DNA of 28,282 bases, taken from positions 1 to 28,282 of the forward strand of contig JBQTIA010000118.1 in assembly GCA_052388455.1 (NCBI GenBank), in the 5' to 3' direction. Below the pieces are notes generated by a model. The model had not been told where the DNA came from, ran no database searches, and saw only the letters and a list, made by a program, of their open reading frames with translations. The DNA comes from CAZSNH01 sp052388455 (GTDB lineage: Bacteria; Pseudomonadota; Alphaproteobacteria; Rhizobiales; Hyphomicrobiaceae). Positions 24,432 through 28,282 of this stretch are shown here, in pieces. Each line of letters begins with the position of its first letter. Positions within the stretch are counted from its first letter, which is position 1. Position numbers and translations under genes: made by a program.

Positions 24432-24472
24432 ATACGCGGAAACTATGGAACCGCGAGCCAAACGCTATTTTT
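24432..24472 (+). promoter_or_regulatory. LysR-type box and promoter block before the DUF302 gene (degenerate)
   Basis: ATACG-CGGAA-ACTAT (24432-24446) keeps T-N11-A and most of the arms. Seventeen bases later comes GCTATTTTT (24464-24472) in the place of GGCATTTCA. The spacer GGAACCG resembles that of the cupin and small-protein sites. It faces the divergent site at 24286-24326, so one intergenic region holds two such blocks pointing outwards. Confidence 0.5.
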
Positions 24473-24548
24473 GAGGAACGATACGCTCCTTCATCCTGAT
24501 GACCGGAACGCACGCGCCGCGTGCGCAACGTCATCGATGGAGAACACC

Positions 24549-25049
24549 ATGACCACACGCGCCGCCAGGTTCCCGAGTCTGATGCTGGCCGCGACGATGC
24601 TCGCGACCCTGCCGATCGCCCTCGTCCCCATGCATCAGGCAACCGCCAAGGTCGCCGGCAACGGCATCGTCGAGGTGAAGAGCGCCTACGGTTTCGAAGA
24701 GACCATCACGCGCCTCAAAGCCGACATCGAAGGCAAAGGCATCAAATTCTTCATCGCCGTCGATCAGTCGACGCTCGGCGCCGACGCCGGCCTGAAGCTC
24801 CGCCCTTCGACGCTGCTCATCTTCGGCAATCCGCCGCTCGGCATCCAGTTCCTGACCTCGAACCCCAACGCCGGACTCGACTGGCCGGTGCGCCTGCTGG
24901 TGCGCGAGGACGATAAGGGCCAAGTCCGCGCCGTCTACACCGACTTCGGCTGGATCGCGCGCCGCCACGGCATCAAGGACCGCGCCGCCCAGTTCAAAAT
25001 GGCGTCCGAGGTGATTGCCTCGATCACGTCGAGCGTCGCGTCGAAGTGA
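24549..25049 (+). CDS. Exported DUF302 family protein
   Basis: A 166-residue protein: signal peptide (about 1-33, with MLAATMLATLPIALVPM), then a DUF302 domain covering most of the rest, recognisable from VKSAYGFEETITRLKADIEGKGIKFF, the strand pattern around LLIFGNPPLGIQFL, and LPVRLLV-like DWPVRLLVREDDKGQVRAVYTDFGWIARRHG. The function of DUF302 proteins is not firmly known. The ATG at 24549 has GGAG 6 bases before it; another ATG four codons upstream is less well placed. It precedes the patatin gene by 54 bp on the same strand and follows the degenerate regulatory block at 24432. Confidence 0.85.
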   Translation: MTTRAARFPSLMLAATMLATLPIALVPMHQATAKVAGNGIVEVKSAYGFEETITRLKADIEGKGIKFFIAVDQSTLGADAGLKLRPSTLLIFGNPPLGIQFLTSNPNAGLDWPVRLLVREDDKGQVRAVYTDFGWIARRHGIKDRAAQFKMASEVIASITSSVASK

Positions 25050-25103
25050 ACCTCACGCGGCCCCGTTGAAGGCTGCTCTTCAATCCCGAAGATGGAGCGC
25101 GCC

Positions 25104-26354
25104 ATGCGCAGCATGATGACATCGACCGCCGATCTCGCCGCGCAAGGCGAAGTGCCGCCCGAACCCGTCAACGCCGCTGGCGGCAAGGGACAGATCGTGC
25201 TGGTGCTGCAGGGCGGCGGCGCGCTTGGCGCGTTTCAGGCCGGCGTCTACGCCGCGCTGCACGAGGCAGGCATCGAGCCGGATTGGGTGATCGGAACATC
25301 GATCGGCGCCATCAACGGTGCGCTGATCGTCGGCAACGAGCCAGAGAACCGCGTCGCGGCCCTGCGCGAGTTCTGGCAGAGCATGGCGCAGAAACCCCTG
25401 TGGCAGATGTGGTCTCCGTTTCCGCAGCTCAACGCTTCGCTCGGCTACTGGTCGACGCTGACGGCGGGAGTTCCCGGATTCTTCTCGCCGAACCCGCTCG
25501 CCTTCTGCGGCCTGCACGTACCACTCGGGGCGGAGAACGCCGGGTATTATTCGACGGCGCCGCTGGAGCGCACGCTCTCGCAGCTCGTCGATGTCTCGCT
25601 CATCTCGCGCAACCGGACGCGGCTCACCGTCGGGGCCGCGCAGGTTCGCACCAGCCGCATGCGCTACTTCGACAGCCGCGAGGAGGAGATCGGCATCCGG
25701 CACATCATGGCGTCCGGTGCCCTGCCGCCGGCCTTCCCGCCGATCCGCATCGACGGCGAGCTCTACTGGGACGGCGGCATCATGTCGAACACGCCGGCGG
25801 AAGCCATTTTCGACGACAGCGACCGCCAGGACAGCCTGGTGTTCGCCGTCCACATGTGGAACCCGGCCGGCGCCGAGCCCAATACGCTGTGGGAGGTGAT
25901 GCACCGCCACAAGGACATCCAGTATTCGAGCCGCGTGGCTACTCATGTCGCGCGGCAGGCGCAGGCCCACCGGCTGCGCCACGTCATCAACGAGCTGGCC
26001 GGGTTCATTCCCGGCGATGTGCGCGAACGCGACGAGGTGCGCCGGCTGACCGAGCACGGCTGCCTGACGCGGATGCACGTGGTGCGGCTGCTGGCTCCGG
26101 GCCTCGACAAAGAGGACCACACCAAGGACGTCGATTTCAGCCGGGCCGGCATCCGCAACCGCTGGGAGGCGGGCTACCGCAAGACGCTCGCGATGATCGA
26201 AGCGGCGCCCTGGACGCGGGAGGTCGATCCGCTCGACGGAGTGTACCTGCACGAGCTGACGGAGACGGTCGCGCTGGACGAGATGGCGCCTGTCGTGCCG
26301 CCGCCGGCCGTGTGCCTGCCCGGCAGCGCCGATCAGTGGAGGCGAGGCGAATGA
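25104..26354 (+). CDS. Patatin-like phospholipase with DUF3734-type C-terminal domain
   Basis: A 416-residue protein with a Ser-Asp catalytic dyad. GGGALGAFQ (37-45) is the oxyanion-hole loop, GTSIGA (64-69) holds the nucleophile S66, and DGG (223-225) holds D223. The C-terminal third (about 290-390), with MHRHKDIQYSSR and GYRKTLAMIEAAPW, resembles the DUF3734 region found on patatin proteins of alpha- and betaproteobacteria. It has no signal peptide, so it is probably cytoplasmic and acts on lipid or polyester. In related genomes such genes often neighbour 3-hydroxybutyrate dehydrogenase (from memory), which fits the shared regulatory blocks here. I chose the ATG at 25104 for its GGAG; one at 25092 would add four residues. 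Confidence 0.88.
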   Translation: MRSMMTSTADLAAQGEVPPEPVNAAGGKGQIVLVLQGGGALGAFQAGVYAALHEAGIEPDWVIGTSIGAINGALIVGNEPENRVAALREFWQSMAQKPLWQMWSPFPQLNASLGYWSTLTAGVPGFFSPNPLAFCGLHVPLGAENAGYYSTAPLERTLSQLVDVSLISRNRTRLTVGAAQVRTSRMRYFDSREEEIGIRHIMASGALPPAFPPIRIDGELYWDGGIMSNTPAEAIFDDSDRQDSLVFAVHMWNPAGAEPNTLWEVMHRHKDIQYSSRVATHVARQAQAHRLRHVINELAGFIPGDVRERDEVRRLTEHGCLTRMHVVRLLAPGLDKEDHTKDVDFSRAGIRNRWEAGYRKTLAMIEAAPWTREVDPLDGVYLHELTETVALDEMAPVVPPPAVCLPGSADQWRRGE

Positions 26355-26407
26355 CCTCGACCCGGAACCCGCGCGTGGCTGGCGCGGAAGCTGCGGGAAA
26401 TTGAAAA

Positions 26408-26492
26408 TGGTGGAGAGGGCTGGATTCGAACCAGCGTAGGCGAAGCCAACGGATTTACAGTCCGTCCCCTTTAGCCACTCGGGCACCTCTCC
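26408..26492 (-). tRNA. tRNA-Tyr (anticodon GTA)
   Basis: On the minus strand an 85-base class II tRNA with encoded CCA. The acceptor stem pairs GGAGAGG with CCTCTCC, the anticodon arm ACGGACTGTAAATCCGT gives GTA, a long variable arm follows (TGGCTTCGCCTAC), and the T-arm is GCTGGTTCGAATCCAGC. Confidence 0.97.
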
Positions 26493-26586
26493 ATTCCGCC
26501 GCAGCGCCCGGAATCGCGACGCAAACGAAAGCGCCCCGCGCTTCGAGCCGCAGGGCACGACGGTCTTATGGTGAGTGGTCCCTTGG

Positions 26587-27540
26587 ATGTCAAACGGAAA
26601 CGCGGCACAAGGGGCTCGGCGCGGCACGGGAGCCGCGCCACAGGGACACGCCGCCCACTGGGATCCGCTGACAGCCATGAAACCTTACCGAAAATTCCAG
26701 CGACCAGCGCGACCGGCGGCCTCGGGTCCGGCCCGGTACGAGACGGGCGGCGGCGACGGCCCGCTCCGGCTGTTCGGCGTGCACCCGGTCGAGGCGGCAC
26801 TGCACAACCCCGCGCGGACCATCAAGCGGCTGCTGGCGACGGAGAACGGCGAGCACCGGCTGGCCGGGCCGATCGGAGCGCGCGGGATCGCGGTGGAGCG
26901 GGCCAGCCCGCGCGACCTCGACCGCCTGCTCGGCGCCGACACGGTGCACCAGGGCGTGATGCTCGAAACGGAGCCGCTGGAGGAGCCGGGGCTCGAGGAA
27001 TTGACCGAGCGGGCCATGCGAGGCGGTCCGATCGTGGTGCTCGACCATGTCACCGACCCGCACAACGTCGGCGCGGTGCTGCGCTCGGCGGCGGTATTCG
27101 GCGCCTCGGGGATGATCATGACCCGGCGCCACAGTCCGCCGCTCAACGGCGTGCTCGCCAAGGCAGCCTCGGGCGCGCTGGAGCTGGTGCCGGTGCTCTT
27201 GGTGCAGAACCTGGCCAAGACGCTCGGCGAACTGAAGGCTCAGCGCATCCGCATCGTCGGCTTGGATGGCGGCGCCGAGCGGCGGCTCGAGGACGAGCCG
27301 TTTGAGGGCGCGATCGCGCTGGTGCTCGGCGCGGAAGGCAAGGGCCTGCGTCAGCTCACGGCGGAGACCTGCGACGCACTCCTTCGAATCGGTGCGACGG
27401 GTCCGCTGGCGAGCCTCAACGTGTCGAACGCCGCGGCCGTGGCGCTGCATCTCTCGGCCATGCGGCGGGGCTTGGAGAATGCGCCAGAGGTTGTCGGAGC
27501 GCACACCGGTTCCGCCCAGGGGAATCGCATTTGGACGTAG
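26587..27540 (+). CDS. rlmB: 23S rRNA 2'-O-methyltransferase RlmB (TrmH/SpoU family), C-terminus altered by a repeat insertion
   Basis: A SPOUT-fold methyltransferase that methylates the ribose of G2251 in 23S rRNA. From the ATG at 26587 it has 317 residues. A basic N-terminal tail leads into the substrate-binding domain (from LRLFGVHPVEAALHNP) and the knotted catalytic domain with motif 1 DPHNVGAVLRSAAVFGA, motif 2 LVLGAEGKGLRQLTAETCDALLRI and motif 3 LASLNVSNAAAVALH. Alternative starts are 26575 and 26677; none has a convincing ribosome binding site. The last seven codons (QGNRIWT) and the TAG are contributed by the inserted 122-bp repeat; without it the frame would end GVADDA and stop at 27671. 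The catalytic core is intact, so function is probably retained. Confidence 0.92.
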   Translation: MSNGNAAQGARRGTGAAPQGHAAHWDPLTAMKPYRKFQRPARPAASGPARYETGGGDGPLRLFGVHPVEAALHNPARTIKRLLATENGEHRLAGPIGARGIAVERASPRDLDRLLGADTVHQGVMLETEPLEEPGLEELTERAMRGGPIVVLDHVTDPHNVGAVLRSAAVFGASGMIMTRRHSPPLNGVLAKAASGALELVPVLLVQNLAKTLGELKAQRIRIVGLDGGAERRLEDEPFEGAIALVLGAEGKGLRQLTAETCDALLRIGATGPLASLNVSNAAAVALHLSAMRRGLENAPEVVGAHTGSAQGNRIWT

Positions 27541-27640
27541 GTTGGGTCGAGGCACGAGACCCAACAACTTTGGTCGCTCGAGTTTGTTGGGTCTCCTTCG
27601 TCGACCCAACCTACATTTCGCGCCATATGCGATTGCCCTA
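27517..27640. mobile_element. 122-bp MITE-like palindromic element, copy 2, with 10-bp flanking direct repeats
   Basis: The element (27518-27639) has terminal inverted repeats AGGGGAATCGCAT and ATGCGATTGCCCT (12 of 13 paired) and nested internal dyads. CGGTTCCGCC occurs on both sides, at 27507-27516 and 27641-27650, one base from each tip, as a target-site duplication would. It matches copy 1 at about 98%. It inserted into the 3' end of rlmB and provides its stop codon. It has no coding capacity of its own, so it must be moved by an enzyme encoded elsewhere. Confidence 0.85.
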
Positions 27641-27692
27641 CGGTTCCGCCGGCGTCGCGGACGACGCCTGACGGGACCGGCGTCTGTCGGCA

Positions 27693-28025
27693 TCAATCGC
27701 AGTAGGTCGGGCGCCAGCAGGTGTAGCGGCCGCCGCGGCAGACGTAGTCGCCCCAGTTGTTGTAGAAGCAGCGGCGGTTGCTCCAGCCGCACTGCTCGGG
27801 GCCGGGATAGCAGCCGCCGTGCGAGCGGTAATAGTAGCGCGGACCCCGGCGATCGTTGGCGATCGCGGCGGCGACGCCGAGACCGATGATGCCGGCGGCG
27901 ACGCCGAGCGCGATGCCGCGGCCGCGGCGGGCTTCCGCCGGCTCGATCGATGAGACGAGCGTGGTCGCCATGACGCCGGCCACCAGCGCCGTCGCCATCA
28001 GCGGACGCGAGAGCTTGTTCAGCAT
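27693..28025 (-). CDS. Exported Cys-rich small protein of unknown function
   Basis: A 110-residue product: signal peptide (about 1-32, ending EPAEA), a Gly-rich hydrophobic segment (39-56, GIALGVAAGIIGLGVAAAIA) that could span the membrane, then a basic Arg/Tyr stretch and a Cys-rich C-terminus with six Cys (72, 79, 86, 96, 103, 109) among aromatic residues, suggesting up to three disulfides. GGGAG lies 7 bases before the ATG; a longer open frame to 28100 lacks such a site. Proteins with a signal, a glycine-rich segment and a Tyr/Cys-rich tail are common unnamed small secreted proteins in Rhizobiales. It converges with rlmB. Confidence 0.75.
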   Translation of the reverse strand: MLNKLSRPLMATALVAGVMATTLVSSIEPAEARRGRGIALGVAAGIIGLGVAAAIANDRRGPRYYYRSHGGCYPGPEQCGWSNRRCFYNNWGDYVCRGGRYTCWRPTYCD

Positions 28026-28238
28026 GATATTCTCCCAGACGAGATCGGATGAATGTGCAAACGCGAAAAGCAGCGGGAGCCGCCGCCGAACCCCTGACAC
28101 CGAGAGAAGATGAGGTCACATGAATATGGCATGAACGCGCGGAGCCGGTGTCGAAATGAGAGCGGCTGCAAGGCCGTTTCGCCTCGCAGCCGCCGATAAG
28201 CTCATGAGCGTGATTTCCGGAGTCCGGCGAATCACCGC

Positions 28239-28282
28239 AGGGGAATCGCATTAGACGTAGGTTGGGTCGAGGCACGAGACCC
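28239..28282. repeat. 122-bp palindromic interspersed repeat, copy 3 (cut by the window end)
   Basis: The last 44 bases match the left part of the repeat (AGGGGAATCGCATT, then GACGTAGGTTGGGTCGA and onwards) apart from a 2-base deletion of TG. The sequence stops inside the repeat at the same point reached by base 44 of copy 1. The 213 bp between the Cys-rich gene and this copy hold its leader and no other recognisable gene. Confidence 0.9.

Overview
The window is GC-rich bacterial chromosome from an alphaproteobacterium, most likely a member of the Rhizobiales/Hyphomicrobiales. This is inferred from the orders petA-petB-petC followed by mtnP and apt, and rplM-rpsI close to a type 2 argC, plus the general character of the proteins. 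No plasmid, phage, CRISPR or rRNA genes are visible. Both ends of the window lie inside copies of the same 122-bp palindromic repeat, so it is probably a complete contig whose assembly stopped at the repeat.

Layout. 1-571: repeat copy 1, a 167-bp two-hairpin repeat and the petA leader. 572-5752 (+): cytochrome bc1 operon petABC, then methylthioadenosine phosphorylase (mtnP) and adenine phosphoribosyltransferase (apt), which act one after the other in purine salvage, and a zinc-ribbon protein. A small membrane protein is encoded on the opposite strand between mtnP and apt. 5787-8929 (-): rplM-rpsI, a TerC-family membrane protein, argC and a candidate 37-residue protein. 9418-11775 (+): a periplasmic protein, an ECHDC3-type crotonase and a VOC/CoA-binding fusion protein. 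12138-13918 (-): a WecA/MraY-type glycosyltransferase and a membrane-anchored unknown. 14070-15926: second copy of the two-hairpin repeat (inverted), ribA, a HAD phosphatase and tRNA-Gly(TCC). 16233-17770 (+): two tandem peroxiredoxin-like proteins. 17796-26354: a LysR regulator, 3-hydroxybutyrate dehydrogenase, a periplasmic cupin, an MFS transporter, a secreted metzincin protease with a small secreted protein, a DUF302 protein and a patatin-like phospholipase. 26408-28282: tRNA-Tyr(GTA), rlmB, repeat copy 2, a Cys-rich secreted protein and repeat copy 3.

The most interesting signal is an apparent undescribed regulon in the 16-25 kb region. Four intergenic sites (before 3-hydroxybutyrate dehydrogenase, the cupin, the small secreted protein plus metzincin, and DUF302 plus patatin) share one architecture: a LysR-type T-N11-A dyad (ATAGC-N5-GCTAT in three of them), exactly 17 bp, then GGCATTTCA or a variant. 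A degenerate fifth site precedes the peroxiredoxin pair. The obvious candidate regulator is the LysR protein encoded at 17796-18698, which carries a Cys-x3-Cys-x2-Cys cluster in its effector domain. The 3-hydroxybutyrate dehydrogenase leader also holds a strong intrinsic terminator 28 bases before the start codon, suggesting attenuation or a short leader RNA.

A second clear story is the insertion of the 122-bp repeat into the 3' end of rlmB. It is flanked by a 10-bp direct repeat and supplies the new last codons and stop, and the pre-insertion C-terminus can be reconstructed.
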